NCBI RefSeq assembly: GCF_027570075.1
Contig: NZ_JAKMUS010000003.1
Coordinates: forward strand, 62,001-126,000
Direction of reading: 5' to 3'
DNA length: 64,000 nucleotides
Origin: Corynebacterium meitnerae
GTDB taxonomy: Bacteria; Actinomycetota; Actinomycetes; Mycobacteriales; Mycobacteriaceae
Shown: piece by piece, positions 17,766 to 26,336 of the stretch
Position numbering within the stretch: the stretch's first letter is position 1
How the letters are laid out: each line of letters begins with the position of its first letter
Translations under genes and position numbers: made by a program
Notes under the pieces: model-generated
Database searches by the model: none
The model's input: only the letters and a program-made list of their open reading frames with translations
Told to the model about the DNA's origin: nothing

Positions 17766-18403
17766 GGCGTACCCAGCCCCTGATTCCAGGCCTCCAAGTA
17801 CCACTGCGTCTTGCCAGGCGTGCCGTCGAAGGCGGGCCGCGCCAGAAGCTGCGAAGTATTCGTGTTGTGCAGCCCCTTGAGCAGCGGGTACTGCGACTCA
17901 TCCAAGTCCAACAAGTTCGAGGTCAGCGCCGAAATCGTGCCGCCGTGCGCAACGAAGAGCACGGTGTTGTCATCCCATTCGTCGAAATCTTGCATGAGCT
18001 TATCCACGACAGGCCGCGCCCTCTTCGCCACATCCAACCGTGATTCCCCACCCGGAGGCGCCCACGCGGGACTGTGACGCCATGCAGCGCGCGCACCCGG
18101 GTAGTCAGTGTCCACCTGCTGGTGCGTCATCCCCTGCCAGCTACCCAAGTGGGTTTCGCGCAGGCGCGGATCAAGTTCCACGTCCAAGCGCAGTTCCTCA
18201 GCGATAATCTCCGCCGTGCGACGCGCACGCCCCAGGTCAGAGGAGATGATCCGAATGATCCCAAAGTCCTTCGCCCACTGCGCAGCAGCGCGTGCTTGAG
18301 CGACACCGGTCTCCGACAGCTCTGTATCCAGCTGTCCCTGCATACGACGGCCAGCGTTGTACGTGGTCTGGCCGTGGCGCAGCATGATCAGTCGTCGCGT
18401 CAT
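17762..18403 (-). CDS. gpgP: Histidine phosphatase, probable glucosyl-3-phosphoglycerate phosphatase
   Basis: A 213-residue phosphoglycerate-mutase-fold phosphatase. LRHGQTTYN (8-16) holds the phosphorylated His; RETHLGSWQG and VAHGGTIS hold the other catalytic residues. Position between rsfS and degV matches mycobacterial GpgP, which removes the phosphate from glucosyl-3-phosphoglycerate during methylglucose lipopolysaccharide synthesis. Corynebacteria may use the homologue for glucosylglycerate or a more general role, so the specific name is an inference from synteny. ATGA overlap with degV. Confidence 0.75.
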   Translation of the reverse strand: MTRRLIMLRHGQTTYNAGRRMQGQLDTELSETGVAQARAAAQWAKDFGIIRIISSDLGRARRTAEIIAEELRLDVELDPRLRETHLGSWQGMTHQQVDTDYPGARAAWRHSPAWAPPGGESRLDVAKRARPVVDKLMQDFDEWDDNTVLFVAHGGTISALTSNLLDLDESQYPLLKGLHNTNTSQLLARPAFDGTPGKTQWYLEAWNQGLGTP

Positions 18404-18429
18404 AGTCGTGGATTCTGGTGGTCGTAGGT

Positions 18430-18909
18430 TTAGTACTCGTCGTCGTTGCCAGGGCCTTCACCGGCCAGGGGCAGATCCTCGATGTTGTCGAGTGCACGGA
18501 CGCTGGCGCCATCCTCACTCGTCGAAAATTGACCCGGGCGAACGTACGGCTCCACGCCGTCTACCTCAATGAGCGGGCAGTCAGCGTACAGGCGATCAAG
18601 GCCGTAGAACTCACGCTCAGCTTCACGCTGAATGTGCACGACGAACAGGCCGTAGTCCAAGAGGACCCAACGGAATTCACGGTTGCCTTCACGGCGCTTG
18701 GGTTCAGCACCAGCCTTGGTCAGCTGGTCCTCGACCTCCTCAACGATGGAGGCCACCTGGCGCTCATTATCGGCGGAGACAACCACGAAGATGTCAGTAA
18801 TAGCCATGACGTCAGACACGTCAATCACAGCGATGTTGCTGCCGAGCTTTTCATCGGCGGCCTTCGCGGCGATGACGGCGAGGTCACGGGCGGTGTCCGA
18901 AGCAGTCAA
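18430..18909 (-). CDS. rsfS: Ribosome silencing factor RsfS (Iojap/YbeB)
   Basis: 159 residues. The RsfS core spans about 1-120: 'AVIDVSDVMAITDIFVVVSA' and 'REFRWVLLDYGLFVVHIQ' are diagnostic. It binds ribosomal protein uL14 and blocks subunit joining under starvation. A roughly 35-residue acidic tail (to NDDEY) extends beyond the usual length. The start is TTG at 18909 with AAAGGA about 10 bp upstream. It lies between nadD and gpgP as in other actinobacteria. Confidence 0.93.
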   Translation of the reverse strand: MTASDTARDLAVIAAKAADEKLGSNIAVIDVSDVMAITDIFVVVSADNERQVASIVEEVEDQLTKAGAEPKRREGNREFRWVLLDYGLFVVHIQREAEREFYGLDRLYADCPLIEVDGVEPYVRPGQFSTSEDGASVRALDNIEDLPLAGEGPGNDDEY

Positions 18910-18993
18910 GCTGGAACAATCCTTTTCTTCAAAGCTTAAAATTTCAGGGGTTCAATCGCCCTATACTCCCATGAAACACAGGGAATATGCCAC

Positions 18994-19626
18994 TTATTGC
19001 CGGTACATGTCGTTTTTCGCGATGTACTGGACCACCCCGTCGGGCACGAGGTACCACACCGGGCGGCCAGAGGCGGCGCGCTCACGGCAGTTGGTGGAGG
19101 AGATTGCCATCGCCGGAATCTCAATCAAGTGGGTGCGTTCTTGGTGCTCTAGCGGCAGCATGTCCTCGGCCAGCTCATACCCCGGGCGGGTCACACCAAC
19201 GAACTCGGCGAGCTCAAACATGGCCTCCCAGTCATGCCAGGACATGATGGATGCCAACGCGTCCGCACCAGTGATGAAGAACAACTCATCCTTCGGGTAC
19301 TTCTCACGCATGTCACGCAAGGTGTCCACCGTGTAGGTCGCACCCGGGCGGTCAATATCCACGCGGGAGACGTTGAAGCGGGGGTTGGAGGCGGTGGCAA
19401 TCACCGTCATCAAATAGCGGTGTTCCGCATCCGAGACATTCTTGCCTGCCTTCTGCCACGGCTGACCCGTGGGGACGAAGATGACCTCGTCCAACTCAAA
19501 CACATCAGCCACTTCACTCGCTGCAACGAGGTGACCGTTGTGGATGGGATCGAAAGTGCCGCCCATGATGCCAATGCGCCGCGGCACATAAGAATCATGG
19601 GCGGAAGGTACAAGCTGCTCGGGCAT
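18994..19626 (-). CDS. nadD: Nicotinate-nucleotide adenylyltransferase
   Basis: Converts nicotinate mononucleotide plus ATP to deamido-NAD in NAD synthesis. 210 residues with the nucleotidyltransferase motif [12 protein letters not shown] at 22-33 and the C-terminal ISSTNCRER equivalent of ISST-R. The family length is about 190-215. ATG at 19626 gives a 20-residue leader before the core. It lies upstream of rsfS with an 84-bp gap. Confidence 0.93.
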   Translation of the reverse strand: MPEQLVPSAHDSYVPRRIGIMGGTFDPIHNGHLVAASEVADVFELDEVIFVPTGQPWQKAGKNVSDAEHRYLMTVIATASNPRFNVSRVDIDRPGATYTVDTLRDMREKYPKDELFFITGADALASIMSWHDWEAMFELAEFVGVTRPGYELAEDMLPLEHQERTHLIEIPAMAISSTNCRERAASGRPVWYLVPDGVVQYIAKNDMYRQ

Positions 19627-19640
19627 AAAGGGCCTCTGCT

Positions 19641-20132
19641 TTAGCCGAAGGTGCGTCCCAGCTGATCACCCGGCTGGAAGTAGAGCATGAAGCGGCCGGT
19701 AGGGAACTGCGAGCGGAAGACCGCAATAACAGTGCCCACCACAGCAGGAATGATCAGCAGCGGCGCCAGCCAAGCAGCGATATTGCTCCCCTGTGTGGAG
19801 GAGGATCCCTTGCCATTCGGAGCAGTATCCGGAGTCTTACCGTCCGGTTCGGAGGTATTCGGGTCCTTTTCACCGCGACTGATGGACGGATCGAGGCTCT
19901 GCAGCAATGCTTCATCGGCGCGGACATACGTGCCGTTCACCAAAGCGTAGAGCACACCACCAATGGTGACTACTGGCGGAATATCCGTGGGGGCAGATGG
20001 ACCAGCTGTGTAGGGCTGACGTTCAATCTGTGCATCAGCAACAGGAGCGACAGGCGTGACCGCGAGAGAGGTCGCCAAAGCTACCGTTGCGATAGCAACC
20101 TTCTTAGCAGAGCGCATGGGCAGTTCCTTCAT
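19641..20132 (-). CDS. Exported hypothetical protein with C-terminal membrane span
   Basis: 163 residues, family not recognised. An N-terminal Sec signal ([19 protein letters not shown], cleavage near ADA-Q), a small domain with '[20 protein letters not shown]', a polar linker rich in Asp, Pro, Gly and Ser, and one membrane span ([21 protein letters not shown]) near 118-138 followed by a cytoplasmic tail. It is probably cell-surface anchored. It lies 14 bp upstream of nadD on the same strand. ATG at 20132 or the ATG five codons later (20117) are both possible. Confidence 0.65.
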   Translation of the reverse strand: MKELPMRSAKKVAIATVALATSLAVTPVAPVADAQIERQPYTAGPSAPTDIPPVVTIGGVLYALVNGTYVRADEALLQSLDPSISRGEKDPNTSEPDGKTPDTAPNGKGSSSTQGSNIAAWLAPLLIIPAVVGTVIAVFRSQFPTGRFMLYFQPGDQLGRTFG

Positions 20133-20287
20133 GTTTGAGCTGGCAATTCATGCTCCCCACAACCCTGGCAGGTTGTGGACGGTGAAACTATTTCTTCAAC
20201 CAGTAATAATCATACTCGATCGGTTCAGTATGTAGCACATCGACGACCTACCTGGCCAACTCCCCCGCTCAACGCGGAGAAAAGCAG

Positions 20288-21580
20288 CTACGGGCGCGTC
20301 TGCCCCGTGCCTTCGAGGATCCACTTCGTACTGGTCAGCTCCGGTAGCGCCATCGGACCACGCGCGTGCAGTTTCTGGGTGGAAATGCCGATCTCCGCGC
20401 CCATCCCATACTGCTCGCCGTCCGTAAACGCCGTCGACGCATTGAGCATCACCGCCGCTGCATCCACGTGGTCCGCGAAAGCCTGCAGGGTGTACGCGTT
20501 CAACGAGGCAATGCCCTCCGTGTGCCCGGACGAGTAGCGCGCAATGTGTTCAATCGCCCCGTCCACACCATCAACGATGTCCACGGCGATGTCCATGGAG
20601 AGGTACTCATCAGCCCAGTCAGCCTCGGTTGCGGCCTCCACGTTGTGCGCGCCAATCGCAGCAAGCTTGTCGACGTCCCCGTGCACCCTCACACCAGCCC
20701 CCTGCAGCGCCTCCACCACACGGAGCTGATCCGCGACATCCAGTCCAGCATCGATAAGCGCTGTCTCCGTCGCATTGCACACGGAGCAGCGGCGAGTCTT
20801 GCCGTTGAGCAGCATCTCAATCGCGGAATCCAGCTCCGCATCCCGGTCAATGTAGAAGTGGCAATTGCCCGTGCCGGTTTCGATGGCGGGGACGGTGGCG
20901 CCAGTCACGACCGCGTCAATAAGCCGTGCAGAACCACGAGGAATGACCACGTCGACGAGACCGCGCGCAGTGATGAGGTCCTGCACGGAATCATGCGTCT
21001 CACACGGCAGCAGCTGGACAATCTCGCGCGGCAGACCGTGTGTGGCGGCAACATCCTGGAGGATCTCCACGAGCTGCGCGTTCGAGTGGCGCGCGGACTT
21101 GGAGCCGCGCAACAGCGCCACGTTGCCGGACTTGAGAGCAAGGCCGAACGCATCAACCGTGACATTCGGGCGCGCCTCATAGACCATGCCCATCACGCCC
21201 AAAGGCACGCGGACCTGCTTCATCTTGATGCCATTCGGCATCACCGAACCACGTAGCACCTCCCCCACTGGGTCCTCCAGTGACGCCACCTGGCGCAGCC
21301 CCCCAGCGATGCCCTCCACACGATCCGCGTCGAGCGCCAAACGGTCGATGAGGGAGTCCGTGAGCCCTGCCTCACGCCCGGCTTCAATATCGCGTTGGTT
21401 CGCCGCGATGATCTCCTCTGTGCGAGCGACCAGCTCCTTGGCGGCAGCGAGCAGCACCTCATTCTTCGCCGACGTTGGCAGCGTGCCCACGACCGGAGCC
21501 ACATCCTTGGCTGCGCGCGCCTTGGACAGAACCTCAGCGCGTTCTTCTTCACGGTTAACGGCACGTGTTACGTCAGTCAT
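20288..21580 (-). CDS. proA: Gamma-glutamyl phosphate reductase
   Basis: Second enzyme of proline synthesis, NADPH-dependent. 430 residues, normal length. The aldehyde dehydrogenase fold is clear: '[19 protein letters not shown]' early, '[11 protein letters not shown]', and the catalytic Cys in [12 protein letters not shown]. The gene order obg-proB-dehydrogenase-proA on one strand is the corynebacterial arrangement. A 155-bp gap separates it from the exported hypothetical. Confidence 0.95.
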   Translation of the reverse strand: MTDVTRAVNREEERAEVLSKARAAKDVAPVVGTLPTSAKNEVLLAAAKELVARTEEIIAANQRDIEAGREAGLTDSLIDRLALDADRVEGIAGGLRQVASLEDPVGEVLRGSVMPNGIKMKQVRVPLGVMGMVYEARPNVTVDAFGLALKSGNVALLRGSKSARHSNAQLVEILQDVAATHGLPREIVQLLPCETHDSVQDLITARGLVDVVIPRGSARLIDAVVTGATVPAIETGTGNCHFYIDRDAELDSAIEMLLNGKTRRCSVCNATETALIDAGLDVADQLRVVEALQGAGVRVHGDVDKLAAIGAHNVEAATEADWADEYLSMDIAVDIVDGVDGAIEHIARYSSGHTEGIASLNAYTLQAFADHVDAAAVMLNASTAFTDGEQYGMGAEIGISTQKLHARGPMALPELTSTKWILEGTGQTRP

Positions 21581-21598
21581 GCAGACCGATCCTAGCGC

Positions 21599-22519
21599 CT
21601 AATACCCCTGCTCCACATCAACTTCGGTGGGCATCTTCTCCCCGCGCTGTAGAGCCTCCCAGTTACGCAGCGTCAGATCGGCGATGCGCTGCTTGCCAAA
21701 GCGTGGGGTGCTGGCCGTGTGCGGTGTCATCAAACAGCGGTCACAGTCCCACAACGGATGATCCGCCGGCAGTGGCTCTGGGTCGGTGACATCCAGCGCG
21801 GCTCCCGCAATCGTGCCGTTGTTAAGGGCCTCCACCAGATCATCCGTGACCACCAAGGGCCCGCGGGCCACATTGACCAGAACCGCAGTCTCTTTCATCT
21901 GCGCCAGCACATCCGCGTTGACCAAGCCGCGGGTGGATTCCGTCAACGGCGCCAACAGCACCACCACGTCCGCGCGACCCCAGACGTTCTTGGAGTCAAT
22001 GTCAGCCATCGGGACTGTCTCATCGGCGCCCTCCACCGGGCGGCCAGAGCGGTTCACCGCAATCGTGTTCACACCAAACGGTGCCAGATAAGACAACAGT
22101 TTCTTCCCGATGCCCCCTGCTCCCACAATCGCCACCGTCTTATCCTCGACCAGGTACTGGGTCTCATGCGCAATATCCCGCGTCGTCGACCCATCCCGCG
22201 TCACGCGCCGGTACTGGTGCAAAGCGCCCAGGATGAGGGCGAGGGTGGATTCGGCCACGTTATCGCGGTAAAGCCCCGCAGCATTCGCCCACCGCAAACC
22301 CGAACGCTTGAGAATCCCGGCTTCATCCAGCGCATCAATGCCCGCCCAGGCAAACTGAACAAACTGCACTGACTCCGGAATCTCCTCCGGGAAATCCGCA
22401 GCGCCACCGTGATAGATGAGTACATCTGGATTCTCATCCACGCTCACATGCGCGTGCCCCTCCGCTTCCAGTTCGGCGACGGTCTGGGTCCAGGGCTTAG
22501 GCAAAATGGAAAACTTCAT
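21599..22519 (-). CDS. D-isomer-specific 2-hydroxyacid dehydrogenase
   Basis: 306 residues. The NAD(P) motif VGAGGIGKKLL is near 131 and is followed by the substrate Arg in VNVARGPLV and the catalytic His in LMTPHTAST. It resembles glyoxylate/hydroxypyruvate reductases. It sits between proB and proA (3 and 18 bp gaps), the place of the C. glutamicum gene named unkdh. A direct step in proline synthesis is not known, so its presence in the operon is positional evidence only. Confidence 0.85.
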   Translation of the reverse strand: MKFSILPKPWTQTVAELEAEGHAHVSVDENPDVLIYHGGAADFPEEIPESVQFVQFAWAGIDALDEAGILKRSGLRWANAAGLYRDNVAESTLALILGALHQYRRVTRDGSTTRDIAHETQYLVEDKTVAIVGAGGIGKKLLSYLAPFGVNTIAVNRSGRPVEGADETVPMADIDSKNVWGRADVVVLLAPLTESTRGLVNADVLAQMKETAVLVNVARGPLVVTDDLVEALNNGTIAGAALDVTDPEPLPADHPLWDCDRCLMTPHTASTPRFGKQRIADLTLRNWEALQRGEKMPTEVDVEQGY

Positions 22520-22522
22520 GCC

Positions 22523-23635
22523 CTAGAGCCTAGAGGCGTAGTTGGACAAGTAGTCCGCATGCACCACTGAGCGGCGCTGATGTTCAGGCAATTCATGCGT
22601 GTGTTTGCCCAGCATGCCCGCCAATTCAGCCGACCCGTAGGCCGTTTCACCGCGACCAATCGCTTCCCCATCAGGTCCGAGGATCTCCACGATATCGCCG
22701 GCATGGAAGTCCCCTTCCGTGTCCGTGATGCCCACGGCCAGAAGCGATGTACCACCACGCGTCACGGCCTGCACCGCACCTTCGTCGAGGTACAGCGTGC
22801 CTTCCGCATCCGCCGCATACAGCGCCCAGAACTTCCAGGCAGACAGCTTCGACTCCGGTCGCGTATGAAAGACGGTGCCCACCTGGGCATCCCCGAGTGC
22901 TTCTTCGATCTTCTCTGCCGAGGTCAGCAACACCGGTACGCCGCCGCGCGTAGCCAGACGCGCCGCCGACACCTTCGAAGCCATGCCACCGGTACCGAAG
23001 CGCCCGCCATCACCTGCAGCGACGCCCTCCAGGTCCTTGCCGCTGCGCACCTCATCCACGAAGCGCGCCGCCGGGTCAGCCGGGTTGCGGTCATACAGTC
23101 CATCAACATCGGACAGCAGAATCAGGGCATCCGCCGAAATAAGCGTGGCGACGATCGCCGACAACCTATCGTTATCCCCAAAACGCATCTCCGTGGTGGC
23201 CACCGTGTCATTCTCATTGACAATCGGCACCGAGCCCATCTGCCGCAAGCGGTCAATGGTGCGCTGCGCATTGCGGGCGCGCTCCCGCACACCCGCATCA
23301 GACTGGGTCAACAGCACCTGACCAATCGCGCGGTTATAGCGGGCAAAAGACTGCCCCCAAGACTGCGCCAGGTGGATCTGGCCGACGGCGGCGGCTGCCT
23401 GCTTCGTCGCCAAATCCTTCGGCCTAGCCTTCAGCCCCAGCGGCGCCATACCCGCCGCGATAGCACCGGAGGACACCACGATGACGTCACTGCCGCGACC
23501 CATCCGCGCCTCCAGCGCATCCACGATGCGGTCAATCTTGTCCTGCGATACCGCCGAGGACTCATCCACCAGCGAACTCGTGCCCAGCTTGACCACGATC
23601 CGCTTCGCGCCAGCAATCTGTTCCCGGAGATCCAT
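22523..23635 (-). CDS. proB: Glutamate 5-kinase
   Basis: First enzyme of proline synthesis. 370 residues: amino-acid kinase domain ([12 protein letters not shown] at 11-22, [16 protein letters not shown]) and a C-terminal PUA domain from about 280 ('[21 protein letters not shown]', quoted as start and end of the domain opening). Proline feedback inhibition is typical of the family. It starts 3 bp after the obg stop, so it is translated from the obg transcript. Confidence 0.95.
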   Translation of the reverse strand: MDLREQIAGAKRIVVKLGTSSLVDESSAVSQDKIDRIVDALEARMGRGSDVIVVSSGAIAAGMAPLGLKARPKDLATKQAAAAVGQIHLAQSWGQSFARYNRAIGQVLLTQSDAGVRERARNAQRTIDRLRQMGSVPIVNENDTVATTEMRFGDNDRLSAIVATLISADALILLSDVDGLYDRNPADPAARFVDEVRSGKDLEGVAAGDGGRFGTGGMASKVSAARLATRGGVPVLLTSAEKIEEALGDAQVGTVFHTRPESKLSAWKFWALYAADAEGTLYLDEGAVQAVTRGGTSLLAVGITDTEGDFHAGDIVEILGPDGEAIGRGETAYGSAELAGMLGKHTHELPEHQRRSVVHADYLSNYASRL

Positions 23636-23638
23636 GCA

Positions 23639-25153
23639 CTACCCCTGCCAGCGCTCGCGGTCGGCTTCGGTGCGGTTCAGGAGGTCGTCGCCGAAGTCGT
23701 ACTCGTCGATAAGCCCCCTGCGAGCTTGCGACGCACGCTTACGCTCCGCAGCAGACATACGATCCGTGCCACCCAGGCGCGCGTCCTGGCCGCGACCCGC
23801 CATCGTGGGATCGCCGCCGATCGACGGCTCCCAATCGAAGGAGATCTCCCCAATCGTCACCGTGTCGCCCTCACGTGCACCCAGCTTGCGCAGCTGATCC
23901 TCCACGCCGGCCTTATTCAGGCGATCGGAGAGGTAACCAACCGCCTCATCATTTTCAAAGTCCGTCTGGCGGATCCAACGCTCCGCCTTCTCCCCCACGA
24001 CCATCCAGCCGCCGGGGTACTCTGGATCCGGGATGACGCGAATATCATCCCCGCGATCCACAGCCTTCGGGCGAATCACCTGGCGCTCCGTCTGCTCTGC
24101 GATCTTCGGGCGAGCCTTGCGTGCCTTCTTCACCACATCCCACAATGCCCACTTCAGCTCATCCAAGCCTGCGCGCGTTGCGGTGGAGATCGTGAAAATC
24201 GGCCAGCCGAAACGCTCTTCCAGATCCTCCTGCAGGAACTCTGCGAGCTCCTTTGCCTCAGGGATATCCACCTTGTTCAGAACAATGATCCGCGGACGTT
24301 CACGCAGATCACCCAAACCGGTCTCATCCGCCTCAAGCTGTTCCGCGTAGGAATCCAGCTCCGCCTCCAGGGCCTCAATGTCCGACTGCGGGTCACGGCC
24401 CGGCTCCATGGTGGCGCAATCCACCACGTGCACCAGCACCGCGGTGCGCTCAATATGGCGCAAAAAGTCCAGGCCGAGGCCCTTGCCCTGGCTCGCACCC
24501 GGAATCAGACCCGGGACATCCGCGATAGTGAACGTGTCATTGCCCACATCCACCACGCCCAGATTCGGCTGCAGAGTGGTGAACGGGTAGTCCGCGATCT
24601 TCGGCTTCGCCGCCGACAGCACGGAGATCAACGAGGACTTGCCCGCCGACGGGAAGCCCACGAGCCCCACGTCTGCCATGGACTTGAGTTCCAGGATCAG
24701 GTCATGTGCCTGACCTGCCTCACCCTTCAACGCAAAGCCTGGTGCCTTGCGCTTTGCCGTTGCCAGGGCCGCGTTGCCCAAGCCTCCGAAGCCACCTTCT
24801 GCGGCGATGAAACGGGTGCCAGGAGTGACCAGGTCTGCCAGGATCTCCCCATCCGCGCTGCGCACCACCGTACCCACGGGGACCTCCACGACGAGGTCCT
24901 CACCGCGCGCACCATTCCGGTGGTCACCCTCACCATTGCCGCCGCGCTTCGCCTTCAAGTGCGGGCGGTACTGGAAATCCAGGAGAGTGTGCACCTGTGG
25001 CGACACCACCAGGATGATGTCCCCGCCATGCCCACCGTTGCCGCCATCAGGGCCACCCAATGGTTTGAACTTCTCACGGTGCACAGACACGCAGCCGTGG
25101 CCACCATCACCGGCCTGCAAATGCAGGACAGCCTGATCGACGAACTGAGCCAT
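23639..25153 (-). CDS. obg: Obg/CgtA GTPase
   Basis: Essential ribosome-associated GTPase. 504 residues: Gly-rich Obg domain (1-158, '[15 protein letters not shown]'), G domain ([10 protein letters not shown] near 167, then DVPGLIPGA and NKVDIPEA) and a C-terminal OCT domain (after about 340). The long Arg-rich tail past 440 is typical of actinobacterial Obg. It lies downstream of rpmA but a terminator and a 291-bp gap with a repeat element intervene, so it likely has its own promoter. Confidence 0.96.
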   Translation of the reverse strand: MAQFVDQAVLHLQAGDGGHGCVSVHREKFKPLGGPDGGNGGHGGDIILVVSPQVHTLLDFQYRPHLKAKRGGNGEGDHRNGARGEDLVVEVPVGTVVRSADGEILADLVTPGTRFIAAEGGFGGLGNAALATAKRKAPGFALKGEAGQAHDLILELKSMADVGLVGFPSAGKSSLISVLSAAKPKIADYPFTTLQPNLGVVDVGNDTFTIADVPGLIPGASQGKGLGLDFLRHIERTAVLVHVVDCATMEPGRDPQSDIEALEAELDSYAEQLEADETGLGDLRERPRIIVLNKVDIPEAKELAEFLQEDLEERFGWPIFTISTATRAGLDELKWALWDVVKKARKARPKIAEQTERQVIRPKAVDRGDDIRVIPDPEYPGGWMVVGEKAERWIRQTDFENDEAVGYLSDRLNKAGVEDQLRKLGAREGDTVTIGEISFDWEPSIGGDPTMAGRGQDARLGGTDRMSAAERKRASQARRGLIDEYDFGDDLLNRTEADRERWQG

Positions 25154-25217
25154 CGTGGGTCTCCTCTCCTAGGGGCATGCTCGAAATGGCGTGCTTGACT
25201 ATTGAAACTACCGGCGC

Positions 25218-25319
25218 CTGTGTAAAAAATGACACCCCGCCCGCGGGCCGAAAATAAACCTGCTGGTCAGGGATTTCTGTCTCGGGGTAGTTACCAAAGC
25301 AATGTAAAATTTTACACAG
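25218..25319. repeat. 100-bp palindrome-ended element, copy A
   Basis: Right end is TGTAAAATTTTACACAG with the perfect 14-bp palindrome at 25303-25316; left end CTGTGTAAAAAATGACA is a degraded inverted copy. It contains GGTAGTTACC and GCAATG at the same spacing as copy B at 46899. The right-hand 49 bp differ from copy B at about 9 positions. It lies between the rpmA terminator and obg. No reading frame. Probably a small miniature inverted-repeat (MITE/REP-like) element. Confidence 0.7.
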
Positions 25320-25361
25320 CTTCCGGCTGGCCACCCAGCGATCTCACCTCCGGGCAGCCAT

Positions 25362-25404
25362 AAAAAAACGCGCCTACAACCCCCACCCGGGGATCGCGGC
25401 GCGT
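25362..25404 (-). terminator. Rho-independent terminator after rpmA
   Basis: Stem ACGCGCC / GGCGCGT on the minus strand with a GC-rich inner loop, followed by a seven-T run (plus-strand AAAAAAA at 25362-25368). About 40 bp after the rpmA stop. Confidence 0.82.
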
Positions 25405-25444
25405 CATAATAGCGTGGCCGTGGGGCTCATCGCCCCACACTGGC

Positions 25445-25789
25445 TTACGCGGTAGCGGTCTTCTCCTCGACCACTGCGTCATCGACCAGGCCAGCCTCGT
25501 TGGCTGCCTCGATGACCTCAGAAGCGACGCCCTCACCGTCAGCGGGGACGATGTTGACGATGCGACGCTTCTTCTTAATGCCGAACTGGACGGAGCCAGC
25601 TGCGAGCGCGAACAGGGTGTCGTCGCCGCCGCGGCCGACGTTGTCGCCCGGGTGGAACTTGGTGCCGCGCTGGCGAACGAGAATCTCGCCTGCCTTGACC
25701 TGCTGGCCGCCGAAGCGCTTCACACCGAGGCGCTTGGACTCAGAGTCGCGGCCGTTCGAGGTGCTGGATGCACCCTTCTTGGTTGCCAT
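25445..25789 (-). CDS. rpmA: Large ribosomal subunit protein bL27, C-terminally extended
   Basis: It starts [20 protein letters not shown], the L27 N-terminus that reaches the peptidyl-transferase centre. The core ends near residue 85 ([11 protein letters not shown]); the family is about 85-90 residues, so this one has about 28 extra acidic, Ala- and Val-rich residues to EEKTATA. It is 29 bp downstream of rplU, in one operon. Confidence 0.97.
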   Translation of the reverse strand: MATKKGASSTSNGRDSESKRLGVKRFGGQQVKAGEILVRQRGTKFHPGDNVGRGGDDTLFALAAGSVQFGIKKKRRIVNIVPADGEGVASEVIEAANEAGLVDDAVVEEKTATA

Positions 25790-25818
25790 TGTGGTTCCCT
25801 CTTCCTAAACGTCTCGGG

Positions 25819-26124
25819 TTACTTGATACCGGTGATCTTCACGGTGGTCAGCTGCTGACGGTGGCCCTGACGCTTCTTGTAACCGGTCTTGTTCTTGTAC
25901 TTCATGATGTCGATCTTCGGACCCTTGCCGTGCTCAACGATCTCAGCGGAGACCTTGACCTTGGCCAGGTCGTCGGAGGTGGCGGTCACCTTGGCGCCGT
26001 CGACAAGGAGAACTGGGGTGAGTGCCACAGAATCGCCAGCTTCACCCTCGATCTTCTCGACCCGAACGAGGTCGCCTTCGGCAACCTTGTACTGCTTTCC
26101 GCCGGTCTTGACGATTGCGTACAT
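25819..26124 (-). CDS. rplU: Large ribosomal subunit protein bL21
   Basis: 101 residues starting [18 protein letters not shown], the classic L21 opening, and ending with the basic [19 protein letters not shown] signature. Binds 23S rRNA. First gene of the rplU-rpmA operon, preceded by a 212-bp leader after rne. Confidence 0.98.
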   Translation of the reverse strand: MYAIVKTGGKQYKVAEGDLVRVEKIEGEAGDSVALTPVLLVDGAKVTATSDDLAKVKVSAEIVEHGKGPKIDIMKYKNKTGYKKRQGHRQQLTTVKITGIK

Positions 26125-26279
26125 AGCGGGTTACCCCTTTCTTCTTCTCGCACAGCGCCGGCATGCCACGGCACCATTCTCTACATTCTTGCTTGTGTTT
26201 CGGGGTTTCTAATCAGCAGCCTCGCACGCATGCATAATCACGAAAGGCGCGCCCCAAAACAGCGACTGTCAAAGACTAC

Positions 26280-26330
26280 ACCGGCTCCCCACTAAAGACC
26301 AAACTGCTCTTTCGCGCGTGGGGTGCCGGT
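26280..26330 (-). terminator. Long hairpin after rne
   Basis: Arms ACCGGC-CCCCAC (26280-26292) and GTGGGG-GCCGGT (26318-26330) with one internal mismatch and a 25-nt loop. No clear U-run. Possible terminator or 3' stabiliser for the rne transcript. Confidence 0.45.
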
Positions 26331-26336
26331 CGCCTT

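Noticed and set aside
20751..20760. ATCGATAAGC as a fifteenth copy of the 11-mer
   Set aside because: It differs in one base (A for G) and was left out of the exact count.
22580..25198. An 872-codon open frame opposite proB and obg
   Set aside because: It runs across two well-identified genes and the gap between them; its composition is that of a reversed GC-rich codon pattern.
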